From the NCBI RefSeq assembly GCF_900141755.1, contig NZ_LT670844.1, forward strand, positions 3,100,001-3,164,000: a stretch of 64,000 nt of DNA, read 5' to 3'. Positions within the stretch are counted from its first letter, which is position 1. Each line of letters begins with the position of its first letter. Origin of the DNA: Bradyrhizobium lablabi. Lineage in GTDB: Bacteria; Pseudomonadota; Alphaproteobacteria; Rhizobiales; Xanthobacteraceae. Of this stretch, positions 1-8,878 are shown piece after piece. Position numbers and translations under genes: made by a program. Under the pieces are notes generated by a model. The model saw nothing but the letters and a program-made list of their open reading frames with translations, was not told the origin of the DNA and did no database searches.

Positions 1-120
1 TTTTGCGTTGAGGTCGCAGACGGCAACTTTTGCACCCTGCGCTGCTAGTCTTCGCGCGGTGGCGGCGCCCAGTCCCGATGCGCCCCCGGTGACGATGGCG
101 GCCTGATCCTTTAACTGCAT
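1..120 (-). CDS. Short-chain dehydrogenase/reductase, N-terminal 40 residues only
   Basis: The reverse strand from the ATG at 120 reads into the window edge with no stop, so this is a 5' partial gene. The residues show a Rossmann start (MQLKDQAAIVTGGASGLGAA), which contains the classical SDR TGGxSGxG cofactor loop at about residues 11-18. It is the third gene of a leftward run with the hydratase (2036-2839) and CoA ligase (157-2034), 36 bases after the ligase stop. Its N-terminus closely resembles the complete SDR at 27559-28317, which also sits next to a feruloyl-CoA synthase paralogue. A 3-hydroxyacyl-CoA dehydrogenase role is therefore inferred. Nothing after residue 40 can be judged. Confidence 0.85.
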   Translation of the reverse strand, partial: MQLKDQAAIVTGGASGLGAATARRLAAQGAKVAVCDLNAK

Positions 121-156
121 GATGTCTCTCCCTGGCGGAATTGTTGTTGGGGTTGG

Positions 157-2034
157 CTAAAGCGTTATCACGTGCGCAGGCAGCGTTGGCGAATAAATCT
201 CGTCGATCAGGCCGGCGCGATGATCCAGCACCGCGCGCTGGTTGATCGAGCCCTTGTCGGTGACTTCGCCGCGATCGATCGACAGCGGCGTGCCGAGCAG
301 CACCGCGCGGGTGATCCGTGTCGACGATCCCGTCGCGGTCCCCAGGAATTTTGCAAACCGCTCGCGAAACGCGGATCGAATCAGGGGATCGGAGGCGGTC
401 GCGGCAAGATCGTCGATCGGAAGCGTCGGATTGATCAGGCGGCAGCCGTCGAGATCGAGCACCACCAGCGCCGAAATCTCGTCGCGGTTGATGCCGGCGA
501 TCACGACGTCGCGAACCAGCGGCGCGCAGGCCGCGACAAATCGCGCCCGCAGGGGGCCGACGCTGACCCAGGTGCCGCTGGCGAGCTTGAAATCCTCGGC
601 GATGCGGCCGTCGAAATCGAAGCCGGCGCTGAAATCGTCCGAAACGACCGGTTTCAGCGCGTCGCCGAACTTATAAAAGCCTTCCTCGTCGAAGGCCGCG
701 GCGGTCAATTGCGGCTGGCGCCAATAACCCGGTGTGACATTCGGCCCTTTGGCGCGAACCTCGAGCTTGCCGTTGTTGGGAACAAGCTTTGCGTCGTTAC
801 CGGACACCGGCAGCCCGACATGGCCGGAGCGGCTGGTGGCAGGTTTTACGGACATGAAGAACGGCGCGGTCTCGGTGGCCCCCAAGCCGGTCAGCATGGG
901 CACGCGGTATCCGGTCTCCTGCGCGCCGAGTTCATCAAGGCTGTTCCAGATAAACGGCGATAGCGCCGCGCCCGAGAAGAACATCGCATGCAGCCTTGCG
1001 AAGAATTTTGCGCGCAACGCCTTGTCGTCGCGCAAATAGGGCAGCAGCGATTCATACCCCTTCGGCACGTTGAAATAGACCGTCGGCGAAATCTCGCGCA
1101 AGTTACGCACGGTCTCCTCGATGCCGCCGGGCATCGGCTTGCCGGCGTCGAGATACATCGAGCCGCCGTTATAAAGCGTCAGCCCGATGTTGTGATTGCC
1201 CCCAAACGTGTGGTTCCACGGCAGCCAATCGACGATCACCGGCGGCTCGTCTTTGAGGAACGCCAGCGTCTCGCGAAGCATCACCTGATTGGCGCAGATC
1301 ATCCGCTGGGTGTTGATGACAGCCTTGGGATTGCCGGTCGAGCCCGATGTCAGCAGGAATTTTGCGATCGTATCCGGACCGATGGCGTCATGCGCGGCAT
1401 CAAGGTGCCGATGCTCCGGCGTCGCCAGCAACTCGCCGAGCATCGTCACATCGCGGCCGGGCACGCGGCCGTGCGCGGCCACGATCTCGGTGCCAAGGGA
1501 GACATTGGCTTCGAGCGCTTCCGCAAATTTCGTGGCGTCATCGGCGAACACGAGCCCGGGCGTCAACAGCTTCATCAGAAAAGCAAGCTTGCCGTAGTCT
1601 TTAGACACCAGCGAATAGGCCGGCGACACCGGGCAGAACGGAATGCCCGCATAGAGCGCACCGAACGCGACCAGCGCGTGGTCGATCGAATTGCCGGAGA
1701 GGATCACGACCGGCTTTTCCGCGGAGAGGCCGCGCGCGATCAGGCTCGAGGCAATGCGCCGGCTCGATACCAGCAATTCTCCGTAGGTGATTTGCCGCCA
1801 GCCGCCGCTCGCATCGCGCTCCGCCATGAAGACGCGGTTGGGCTCCGCCTTGGCCCAATGATGCAGGCGATCGGTCAATCGAACCGGATACTCGCCGAGC
1901 GCCATTTTCGGGCGGAGATAGATCGTGCCGTCGCTGCGGCGGTCGATTGCGACGTCGGGGTCGCCGAACGAGATCGGGCGCAGCGGCGCGTCGCTGCGCG
2001 GGGTCGGGACCGACATGTTGGGTTTTGCAATCAT
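157..2034 (-). CDS. fcs: Feruloyl-CoA synthase-like AMP-forming acyl-CoA ligase
   Basis: This 625-residue protein of the ANL adenylating superfamily should activate a hydroxycinnamic or related aromatic acid to its CoA thioester with ATP. The AMP-binding P-loop motif LLTSGSTGNPKA lies at about residues 227-238, the A5 motif GLGATETAP at about 383-391, and a YKFGD motif near 452. The length and the N-terminal PISFGDPDVAIDRR-type segment fit the feruloyl-CoA synthase subfamily rather than shorter 4-coumarate ligases. The start ATG lies one base after the stop of the upstream enoyl-CoA hydratase, so the two are co-transcribed and probably translationally coupled. A paralogue of almost the same length (624 aa) is at 25363-27237. 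Substrate choice (ferulate, p-coumarate or a dihydro form) cannot be read from the sequence. Confidence 0.85.
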   Translation of the reverse strand: MIAKPNMSVPTPRSDAPLRPISFGDPDVAIDRRSDGTIYLRPKMALGEYPVRLTDRLHHWAKAEPNRVFMAERDASGGWRQITYGELLVSSRRIASSLIARGLSAEKPVVILSGNSIDHALVAFGALYAGIPFCPVSPAYSLVSKDYGKLAFLMKLLTPGLVFADDATKFAEALEANVSLGTEIVAAHGRVPGRDVTMLGELLATPEHRHLDAAHDAIGPDTIAKFLLTSGSTGNPKAVINTQRMICANQVMLRETLAFLKDEPPVIVDWLPWNHTFGGNHNIGLTLYNGGSMYLDAGKPMPGGIEETVRNLREISPTVYFNVPKGYESLLPYLRDDKALRAKFFARLHAMFFSGAALSPFIWNSLDELGAQETGYRVPMLTGLGATETAPFFMSVKPATSRSGHVGLPVSGNDAKLVPNNGKLEVRAKGPNVTPGYWRQPQLTAAAFDEEGFYKFGDALKPVVSDDFSAGFDFDGRIAEDFKLASGTWVSVGPLRARFVAACAPLVRDVVIAGINRDEISALVVLDLDGCRLINPTLPIDDLAATASDPLIRSAFRERFAKFLGTATGSSTRITRAVLLGTPLSIDRGEVTDKGSINQRAVLDHRAGLIDEIYSPTLPAHVITL

Positions 2035-2035
2035 G

Positions 2036-2839
2036 TCAGGTCGGTTTTACCTTGGCGGTCTTGCGATCGAGAAACGCGCGTATCCGAGTTTTGGCCTCTT
2101 TGTCGCTCTGCGCCACAGTTGCCATCAGCGACTCCATCAGAAGTCCGGCCTGCGGGTTGGCTTCCGCGATCATCGGCAGCGCCTGCAGCACCGCGAAATT
2201 CGTCAGCGGCGCGTTGGTCGCGACCTTTGCGGCGAGCTCCATCGCCTTCGGATAGGCATTTCCTTCCTCGGTGAGATATTGCGTAAAACCGTAAGCCGCG
2301 CCCTCGATCGCGGAATAGACCCGTCCCGTGAGCATCATATCCGTCATCCGCGCGACGCCGATCAGCCGCGGCAGCCGCACCGATCCGCCGCCGCCGACGA
2401 AAATCCCGCGCTGGCCTTCCGGCAGTGCGAAATAGGCCGACGGTTCGGCGACGCGAATATGCGCCGCGCATGCAAGCTCGAGCCCGCCGCCGATCACCGC
2501 GCCTTTCAGCGCCGCGATCACCGGCACGCGGCAATATTGCACGCGGTCAAACACCCGGTGCCACATCTGCGAATGCTGCAGACCTTCGGTCGCATCCTGC
2601 TCGGTCAGCTCGGAAAGGTCGAGGCCGGAGGAAAAATGATCGCCGATGCCGTGGATCACCACGGCTCGGATGTCGTCGGGGATGTTCGAGAAGCAATCAG
2701 CGATGGCAAGGATAATGCCGTCGTTCAGCGCATTACGCTTGGCCGGGCGGTTGAGGCCAACGGAAAGCACGGGGCCGGAAACCTCGACCTTGAGCAGCGC
2801 GGGCTGGCCCGCAGTCGCGGCAGATGCGGCGTTTCCCAT
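2036..2839 (-). CDS. Crotonase-family enoyl-CoA hydratase
   Basis: This 267-residue crotonase-fold protein is the first gene of the leftward hydratase-ligase-SDR run. The first oxyanion-hole region is HFSSGLDLSEL (about 67-77). The second is GAVIGGGLELACAAH (about 112-126), followed by ALPEGQRGIFVGGGG. In this setting it probably hydrates the aryl-enoyl-CoA made by the adjacent ligase. It could act as a hydratase/lyase of the feruloyl-CoA type (chain cleavage to an aldehyde) or as an ordinary beta-oxidation hydratase. The downstream SDR and the acyl-CoA dehydrogenases and thiolase elsewhere in the window favour beta-oxidation, but this is inference. A strong palindrome sits 23-45 bases upstream of the ATG. 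Confidence 0.85.
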   Translation of the reverse strand: MGNAASAATAGQPALLKVEVSGPVLSVGLNRPAKRNALNDGIILAIADCFSNIPDDIRAVVIHGIGDHFSSGLDLSELTEQDATEGLQHSQMWHRVFDRVQYCRVPVIAALKGAVIGGGLELACAAHIRVAEPSAYFALPEGQRGIFVGGGGSVRLPRLIGVARMTDMMLTGRVYSAIEGAAYGFTQYLTEEGNAYPKAMELAAKVATNAPLTNFAVLQALPMIAEANPQAGLLMESLMATVAQSDKEAKTRIRAFLDRKTAKVKPT

Positions 2840-2861
2840 CGGTTTATTACGTCCTGTGCAG

Positions 2862-2884
2862 AATAGTTATAGTTTATAACTATT
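2862..2884. promoter_or_regulatory. Operator-like palindrome before the hydratase-fcs operon
   Basis: A perfect inverted repeat with 10-base arms, AATAGTTATA and TATAACTATT, is separated by 3 bases. It is AT-rich in a GC-rich setting and lies 23 bases upstream of the hydratase start, where it would overlap the promoter. MarR- or TetR-type repressors that sense aromatic-CoA compounds bind sites of this size. No such regulator gene is adjacent, so the binding protein is unknown. Confidence 0.5.
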
Positions 2885-2920
2885 GCGGGTGGAGTCAATC
2901 CTAGACGGACGCGCGGTGCG

Positions 2921-3042
2921 CCCCCTCTCCCGCTTGCGGGGGAGGGCTGGGGTGGGGGCTCTCTCCGCATTGGAATTCGCGGAGAGAGCCCCCACCCGCC
3001 TCGCTTGGCCCGGCACCCTCCCCCGCAAGCGGGAGAGGGAGG
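2921..3042. repeat. Palindromic intergenic repeat (CTCTCCC…GGGAGAG family)
   Basis: Long imperfect inverted repeat: outer arms CCCTCTCCCGCTTGCGGG and CCCGCAAGCGGGAGAGGG, with an inner palindrome GGGGGCTCTCTCCGC…GCGGAGAGAGCCCCC. The same family recurs at 27365-27553 and 56180-56371. It has no coding capacity and would fold into a cruciform or RNA hairpin between the hydratase promoter and the DUF3237 gene. Confidence 0.8.
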
Positions 3043-3080
3043 AATCGCCGGGACGATTCGCGGAGAGATTCGGCGGATCC

Positions 3081-3542
3081 TCACAACACCTGATGCACCG
3101 CGATCTCGACGCGGTCGGGGTGCCTTGCGCCGACGCCGATGAACAGGTTTTCCATCAGCCAGCGGTATTTTTCGGCACCCGTTTCGAATCTCGGCACCGA
3201 GCGGAAATAAATCAAAGCGGGATCGACCGTTTCGCCTTTTGCAATCCGGTCCAGAAGCTCCTTCGGACCAAAGCGGATGCCGATATTTTCGATGTAGACG
3301 ATGGCGCCGTCGTCCAGCTCGAAAGCGTACTTTGCCTCGAGCTCGGTAAAACCGTTCGGACGAATGGTCTGGAAATCCGCGCCGACCGGAAAGATTTTTC
3401 CCTGGATGCCCTCGCCGAAAACCTCGCCGCCGAGGATCGGAATGATCCGCCTGATACCATGGCCGTGATCGCCGGCAACGATTGGGGTGCCGACCCTGAT
3501 CGCGAGGCTGAAGACATATTTGGTTTGAAGCGCAGGGATCAT
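3081..3542 (-). CDS. DUF3237 domain-containing protein
   Basis: This 153-residue protein matches the pattern of DUF3237: an N-terminal hydrophobic strand, then GGEVFGEGIQGKIFPVGADF (about 36-55), then DGAIVYIENIGIRFG (about 76-90). The family is a small beta-barrel of unknown biochemical role that often lies among aromatic-degradation and acyl-CoA genes, as here. No signal peptide is visible. It lies downstream of the TRAP operon on the same strand, separated by a palindromic repeat, so co-transcription is possible but not shown. No catalytic residue can be assigned. Confidence 0.75.
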   Translation of the reverse strand: MIPALQTKYVFSLAIRVGTPIVAGDHGHGIRRIIPILGGEVFGEGIQGKIFPVGADFQTIRPNGFTELEAKYAFELDDGAIVYIENIGIRFGPKELLDRIAKGETVDPALIYFRSVPRFETGAEKYRWLMENLFIGVGARHPDRVEIAVHQVL

Positions 3543-3584
3543 AGAATTCCAAGCCCTCTCTAAATATTTTCCAGTTCGATGGCT

Positions 3585-3681
3585 TCATCCTTCGAGACGC
3601 ATCGCTTCGCGATGCTCCTCAGGATGAGGTGTTAGACCCTCATGGTGAGGAGCGCGGCAAAGCCGCGCGTCTCGAACCATG
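3585..3681. repeat. Palindromic repeat (CATCCTTCGAGACGC family)
   Basis: Inverted repeat beginning CATCCTTCGAGACGC and ending GCGTCTCGAACCATG, with an inner GCTCCTCAGGATGAGG / CCTCATGGTGAGGAGC pair. Related copies occur at 7959-8057, 22553-22651, 34066-34161 and 39324-39420. It is non-coding and lies between dctM and the DUF3237 gene. Confidence 0.85.
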
Positions 3682-3698
3682 TGGCCCCGTTCGATGCC

Positions 3699-5018
3699 CT
3701 ATTGAGCCATCATCCGCTGCGGCAGCCAGGTCGCCAGCAGCGGAAATGCAATGAGGATGACGAGCCGGACCAGGTCGGTCAGGACGAACGGGATCACGCC
3801 TTTAAAGATCGTGGCAAACGACACGTCCTTGACCACACTCTTGATGACAAAGACGTTCATGCCGACCGGTGGATGGATCAGGCCGAGCTCGACCGTCATC
3901 ACGATGATGACGCCGAACCAGATCGGGTCGAAGCCGAGATGGGAGATCACGGGGAAGATGATCGGTACCGTCAGGATGATCATCGCCATCGCGTCCATCA
4001 GGCAGCCGAGCACCAGATACATCAGCATGATGAGGGCCAGCACGCCGTAGGGGCCGATGCCGAGGCTAGTGAGAAATTCCGTGACCTTCTGTGGGGTCTG
4101 CGTCACCGTCAAAAAATATCCGAAGATCAGGGCGCCGATCAGCACCGTGAACACGGCGGCGGCGGTGCGGGTCGCCTGCAGAAGCGAGGCGAGAATCTTT
4201 TCCCGGTCCAGCCGTCCGGTGAGCAGGCCGATCAGGAACGCGCCGGTGGCACCGACGCCGCCGGCTTCGGTCGGGGTAAAGCGCGGCAGGAACGGCAGGC
4301 CGTACAGCCCGCCGATGACGAACACGAACAGCAGCACCGGCGCCCAGATCTGCTTCAGCCCCGCAAAACGTTCGGGCCAGGTGGTGTGCGTTCCCTTTGG
4401 CAAAAAGCCCGGCCGGAAGTAACCGATCAGCGCGATGGTGATCATGTACATGGTCATCGCAAGCAGGCCGGGAATGATGCCGGCGATGAACAGTTTGCCG
4501 ATGTCCTGCTCGGTGATGATGCCGTAGACCGCGAGTACGGTCGACGGCGGCAGCATGGCGCCCAGCGTGCCGCCGGCCGCAATCACGCCGGTGGCAAAGG
4601 ATTGCGGATAGCCGAAGCGGCGCATTTCAGGATAGGCCACGGCCGAAAAGGTCGCGGCGGTCGCGACCGATGAGCCGCAGATCGCGGCAAAGCCGCCGCA
4701 CGCCGCAACCGTGGCAATGCCGAGACCCCCGCGTAAATGTCCGACAAACCCGTTGGCGGCGCGGAACAGTTCGCGGCTCATCCCGGAATTGCTGACGAAC
4801 GTTCCCATCAAGAGGAACATCGGAATCACGCCAAAGGTGTAGTCGGTCACCGTACGCATCGAGGTCTGGCCGACCAGTTTTAAGGCCGGCGTGCCGCCAA
4901 CGAGATAAGAGAAGCCGGAGACGCCGACGAGGCCCATCGCCATGCCGACCGGCACGCGCAACAGCATCAGCGTGAACAGCGCGACAAACCCCAGGATGGC
5001 GACGGCATCGGTGCTCAT
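3699..5018 (-). CDS. dctM: TRAP transporter large permease subunit (DctM)
   Basis: This 439-residue, strongly hydrophobic protein has about a dozen membrane segments and is typical in length for DctM. Family landmarks are FLLMGTFVSNSGMSRELFRA (about 67-86), a GxxAAxCGSSVATAATFSAVA-like stretch, and a C-terminal ELGLIHPPVGMNVFVI motif. It forms the ion-coupled channel of a tripartite ATP-independent periplasmic transporter. It follows dctQ with a 5-base gap and a GGAG ribosome site, so the order dctP-dctQ-dctM is a standard operon. The substrate is most likely an organic or aromatic acid, given pobA and the CoA ligase nearby. Confidence 0.92.
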   Translation of the reverse strand: MSTDAVAILGFVALFTLMLLRVPVGMAMGLVGVSGFSYLVGGTPALKLVGQTSMRTVTDYTFGVIPMFLLMGTFVSNSGMSRELFRAANGFVGHLRGGLGIATVAACGGFAAICGSSVATAATFSAVAYPEMRRFGYPQSFATGVIAAGGTLGAMLPPSTVLAVYGIITEQDIGKLFIAGIIPGLLAMTMYMITIALIGYFRPGFLPKGTHTTWPERFAGLKQIWAPVLLFVFVIGGLYGLPFLPRFTPTEAGGVGATGAFLIGLLTGRLDREKILASLLQATRTAAAVFTVLIGALIFGYFLTVTQTPQKVTEFLTSLGIGPYGVLALIMLMYLVLGCLMDAMAMIILTVPIIFPVISHLGFDPIWFGVIIVMTVELGLIHPPVGMNVFVIKSVVKDVSFATIFKGVIPFVLTDLVRLVILIAFPLLATWLPQRMMAQ

Positions 5019-5023
5019 GCCGT

Positions 5024-5533
5024 CTACTCCACGGTCTTGATCTTGGGGTCGTGCATCAGATCGGGATGAAAGATCAGGCGGTACGTACGCACGGCGATCA
5101 ACAGCACCGCGGAGACGTCGCCGGCCCAGGCCACCGCAAAAAACGGCCAGGTCGGCATGTGCATGTCGAAGGTGAGCACGTTGTCGTTATAGGTGACGCG
5201 CACCTTGTCGAACAGCGTCCAGGTCTGCACCGTCACCACAAACAACAGCACCAGCGTCGCGAACACATCGATCATCCGCTGGTATCTTGGGCCGACATTG
5301 GCCCAGATCAGGTCGACGGTGATGTGTCCGCCGCGATAGCTGGTGGCGGCGATGCCCCAGAAGATCAAAATCCCGAGCAGCAAGCGCCCGATATCGAAGG
5401 AGTCCGGGATCGCATAGTTCAGCGTGTTGCGCAGCAGGACCGAGATGAAAACATCGAGCGCGACGATGCCGACGAAGCCGGCCGCGATCCATTCGATCGT
5501 GTCTATGAAGCGGTCCATCGAAGCGCGCTGCAT
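5024..5533 (-). CDS. dctQ: TRAP transporter small permease subunit (DctQ)
   Basis: This 169-residue membrane protein has four predicted transmembrane helices, the usual DctQ architecture. These include the AAGFVGIVALDVFISVLLR segment near residue 15 and the FWGIAATSYRGGHITVDLIW segment typical of the family (GG-H-V/I-D). The start ATG at 5533 has a strong GGGGGAG ribosome site. It sits between dctP and dctM and would hold the large permease and binding protein in one complex in the inner membrane. Confidence 0.9.
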   Translation of the reverse strand: MQRASMDRFIDTIEWIAAGFVGIVALDVFISVLLRNTLNYAIPDSFDIGRLLLGILIFWGIAATSYRGGHITVDLIWANVGPRYQRMIDVFATLVLLFVVTVQTWTLFDKVRVTYNDNVLTFDMHMPTWPFFAVAWAGDVSAVLLIAVRTYRLIFHPDLMHDPKIKTVE

Positions 5534-5566
5534 TTCTCCCCCTTGAAAGCGTTTGCGCGGTGAAAA

Positions 5567-5593
5567 CGGCGGCGGGAGATTTTCCCGCCGCCG
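5567..5593 (-). promoter_or_regulatory. Stem-loop between dctP and dctQ
   Basis: A perfect inverted repeat with 11-base arms (CGGCGGCGGGA / TCCCGCCGCCG) and a 5-base loop lies just after the dctP stop and before dctQ. There is no clear U-run in the direction of transcription. It is better explained as an RNA-stabilising or attenuating hairpin that lets the binding protein be made in excess over the permeases than as a full terminator. Confidence 0.6.
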
Positions 5594-5618
5594 CTCTTGA
5601 GGCGTCAGTGACGCGTGA

Positions 5619-6641
5619 TTACTGCGTCAAGGCGTTATATTTGGCGAGCGACGCCTTCAACTCCGCCATCGCCGCGTCCGGATCGACGCCTTTGGCCTTG
5701 ACGCCATCGGCCCAGGTCTTGACCAGTGGCTCGGCGGCCTTCTTCCACTGTGCAAGCTGGTCCGGTGTCAGCGTATAGACTTCCTGGCCGGGCTCGGCCT
5801 TCACCTTGTCGACGCCCGCGTCCTCGAACTTGCCCCAGGGTTCGCCGACGCGGCCGGCCGCCTCGGTATTGCAGTTGTCGTCAATCGCCTTCTTCTGGCG
5901 GTCCGACATCTCATTGTACTTGTCCTTGTTCATCACGAAGGCGAAGGTCGTGACATAGAGCGGCGCGTCCATGTGATACTTGGTCACCTTGTCGACGCCA
6001 AACAGCACCAGCGACCCCCAGGGGAAGGTAACGCCGTCGGCGACGCCGCGCTCGATGATGTCGCGCACTTCCGGCGCCGAGGACTGCACATTGGTGCCGC
6101 CGAGCAGCGTCACGAAATTCCCCATCGTGGCATGCGCAGGCCGGATCCTCAGGCCCTTGATGTCCTCGGGCACCACGATCTTCTTGGTGCGTGAGTGGAA
6201 CGATGACGGCGAATGGATGAAGGCAAGGCAGAACTTGACGTCCTTCATCTCCTTCTCCGCATACTTGCGATACCAGGCGTCCAGCCCCTCGGAGCCGCCC
6301 TTGGCATCCGACATCAGGAATGGAAGCTCGCCGGCGCCGATGATCGGGAAGACGCCGGGATCGTAGCCGGGATTGACGTAGGTGACGTCGGCGATGCCGT
6401 CGCGCGCCATGTTGTAATGGTCTTTTGCCTTACCGAGTTGTTGCGCCGGAAACACCTTGTACTTGATGGTGCCGCCTGAGGCCTTCTCAACCGCGGCGCC
6501 CCAGTCTTCCATCGCCTTCTGCAGCGGATGGGAGGCCGGCACCCAGTGCGAAATCTTCAGCTCGAAGGTTTTTTCCTGCGCGAATGCGGGCGTCACGCTC
6601 AACGCCAGCGCTAACGCCAATAGATTCTTCCTCATCGACAT
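5619..6641 (-). CDS. dctP: TRAP transporter solute-binding protein (DctP), exported
   Basis: This 340-residue periplasmic binding protein starts at ATG 6641, just downstream of AGGAGGG. The open frame runs further upstream but the ribosome site and signal peptide fix this start. The signal peptide is MSMRKNLLALALALSVTPAFA, then QEKTFELKISHWVP. Later family features are RIRPAHATMGNFVTLLGGTN (about 167-186), near the arginine that ligates carboxylate in DctP proteins, and GVADGVTFPWGS. It begins the dctPQM operon and diverges from pobA across a 128-base intergenic region carrying a palindrome. An aromatic or other organic acid ligand is inferred. Confidence 0.9.
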   Translation of the reverse strand: MSMRKNLLALALALSVTPAFAQEKTFELKISHWVPASHPLQKAMEDWGAAVEKASGGTIKYKVFPAQQLGKAKDHYNMARDGIADVTYVNPGYDPGVFPIIGAGELPFLMSDAKGGSEGLDAWYRKYAEKEMKDVKFCLAFIHSPSSFHSRTKKIVVPEDIKGLRIRPAHATMGNFVTLLGGTNVQSSAPEVRDIIERGVADGVTFPWGSLVLFGVDKVTKYHMDAPLYVTTFAFVMNKDKYNEMSDRQKKAIDDNCNTEAAGRVGEPWGKFEDAGVDKVKAEPGQEVYTLTPDQLAQWKKAAEPLVKTWADGVKAKGVDPDAAMAELKASLAKYNALTQ

Positions 6642-6691
6642 CCTCTCCCTCCTGGCACAGGCTTTCAGTGGCCCTTTGCAGATATTGTTAT

Positions 6692-6707
6692 ATGATATAA
6701 TTATCAT
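6692..6707. promoter_or_regulatory. Palindromic operator candidate between dctP and pobA
   Basis: A dyad ATGATA-TAAT-TATCAT lies in an AT-rich patch (with an overlapping TTATATGATATAA palindrome at 6688-6700), 51-66 bases from the dctP start and 63-78 bases before the pobA start. Its position suits shared control of the transporter operon and the monooxygenase. A related ATGAT-N4-ATCAT dyad is at 42942-42955. The regulator is unknown. Confidence 0.4.
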
Positions 6708-6751
6708 TGCAAGTCGGCGGCCGCGACCGCAGCTCAGGTTGAAGCCTATAA

Positions 6752-7939
<1,188 letters not shown>

Positions 7940-7958
7940 GGTGCTCGCGCGACACACG

Positions 7959-8057
7959 ACCCTCGTGGTGAGGAGCGCGTCTTCGCGCGTCTCGAACCAT
8001 GAGGCCCGCGGACCATCCTTCGAGACGCGGCGAAGACGCCGCTCCTCAGGATGAGGG
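7959..8057. repeat. Palindromic repeat (CATCCTTCGAGACGC family)
   Basis: Two inverted-repeat units, CCTCGTGGTGAGGAGCGC…GTCTCGAACCATGAGG and CATCCTTCGAGACGCGG…CCGCTCCTCAGGATGAGG, lie between pobA and the GST gene. Same family as 3585-3681. Confidence 0.85.
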
Positions 8058-8090
8058 CGGAGTTTGTTGCTGGATGAGGGCGGTCATACC

Positions 8091-8669
8091 ATGCTCACAC
8101 TCTACTTCGCGCCAGGCTCGAGTTCGATGGCCGTGCACATCGCGCTGCACGAAATTGGGGTGCCGTTCGAAGCAAAGCGGATGTCGTTCAAGGGCAACGA
8201 CATGAGCTCACCGGATTATCTTGCACTCAACCCGGAAGGCAAAGTCCCGACGCTCCTCGTCGACGGACGCCCGCTCACCGAGGTCGCGGCGATCCTCTAT
8301 TATCTCGCAAAGCGTTTTCCGGAATCTGCGCTACTGCCGCGCGACGATATCGAGGCCGACGCGCAGGCGCTGTCATGGATGTCGTTTGCCGCCTCCACGC
8401 TTCACCCGGCGCGACGGCGTGGGCTGGATCATGCCAGGGAAGTCTGGGGAATTGCCGATCGGCGGCTGGGCAGCGGCTGGGCGCTGCAAGATTATTCGAT
8501 CGCCGACATCCATCTATTTCGGCTGTATTGGCGGTTCGCTAATTCGCTGAAGCCCGCACCCGAAATCTTTCCCAACCTCACCGCGCATTATGCACGCATG
8601 ATGGCAAGGCCCGCGGTGCAGAAGACGATCGAAGTCGAATCCGCGATTGGGTATGAACTGCCGGCGTAA
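8091..8669 (+). CDS. Glutathione S-transferase family protein
   Basis: This 192-residue GST has an N-terminal thioredoxin-like domain: MLTLYFAPGSSSMAVHIALH (1-20) with the SSS/AV region where the catalytic Ser lies in beta-type GSTs, then NPEGKVPTLLVDGRPLTEVA (about 46-65), which includes the cis-Pro of the glutathione site. A shorter all-helical C-terminal domain follows (ALQDYSIADIHLFR). The start is set at the ATG matching the family N-terminus, after a palindromic repeat. The substrate is unknown. Its location next to pobA may link it to aromatic metabolism, but that is weak evidence. Confidence 0.85.
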   Translation: MLTLYFAPGSSSMAVHIALHEIGVPFEAKRMSFKGNDMSSPDYLALNPEGKVPTLLVDGRPLTEVAAILYYLAKRFPESALLPRDDIEADAQALSWMSFAASTLHPARRRGLDHAREVWGIADRRLGSGWALQDYSIADIHLFRLYWRFANSLKPAPEIFPNLTAHYARMMARPAVQKTIEVESAIGYELPA

Positions 8670-8682
8670 TTGTCGTCACACC

Positions 8683-8790
8683 GTCGTCATACCCCGCGAA
8701 AGCGGGGTATCCAGTACGCTGCGGCCTATCGTTCCTATCGCAAACGTCTCTGGAATACTGGATCACCCGCTTTCGCAGGTGATAACGACC
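8683..8790. repeat. Palindromic repeat (GTCATACCCCGCGAAAGCGGGG family)
   Basis: Two hairpin units, ACCCCGC-GAAA-GCGGGGT and CACCCGC-TTTC-GCAGGTG, are joined by a spacer. It is the plain form of the family: compare 9331-9467 and 14771-14910, where the second hairpin tip carries an extra module. Confidence 0.8.
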
Positions 8791-8878
8791 GGGGCTGTTT
8801 AAAACTTTGTATGCGGTGCATTTCGCGATGAGATCGCGTTCAATGGCAGCGACGATCGCCACCATTCGAGCGCTGCAT

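Noticed and set aside
988..2274. A 428-codon + strand frame
   Set aside because: It lies opposite the feruloyl-CoA synthase gene and has Arg/His-rich composition typical of antisense frames in GC-rich DNA.
3642..4673. A 343-codon + strand frame rich in Asp and His
   Set aside because: It is the complement of the DctM gene; the odd composition comes from reading hydrophobic codons backwards.
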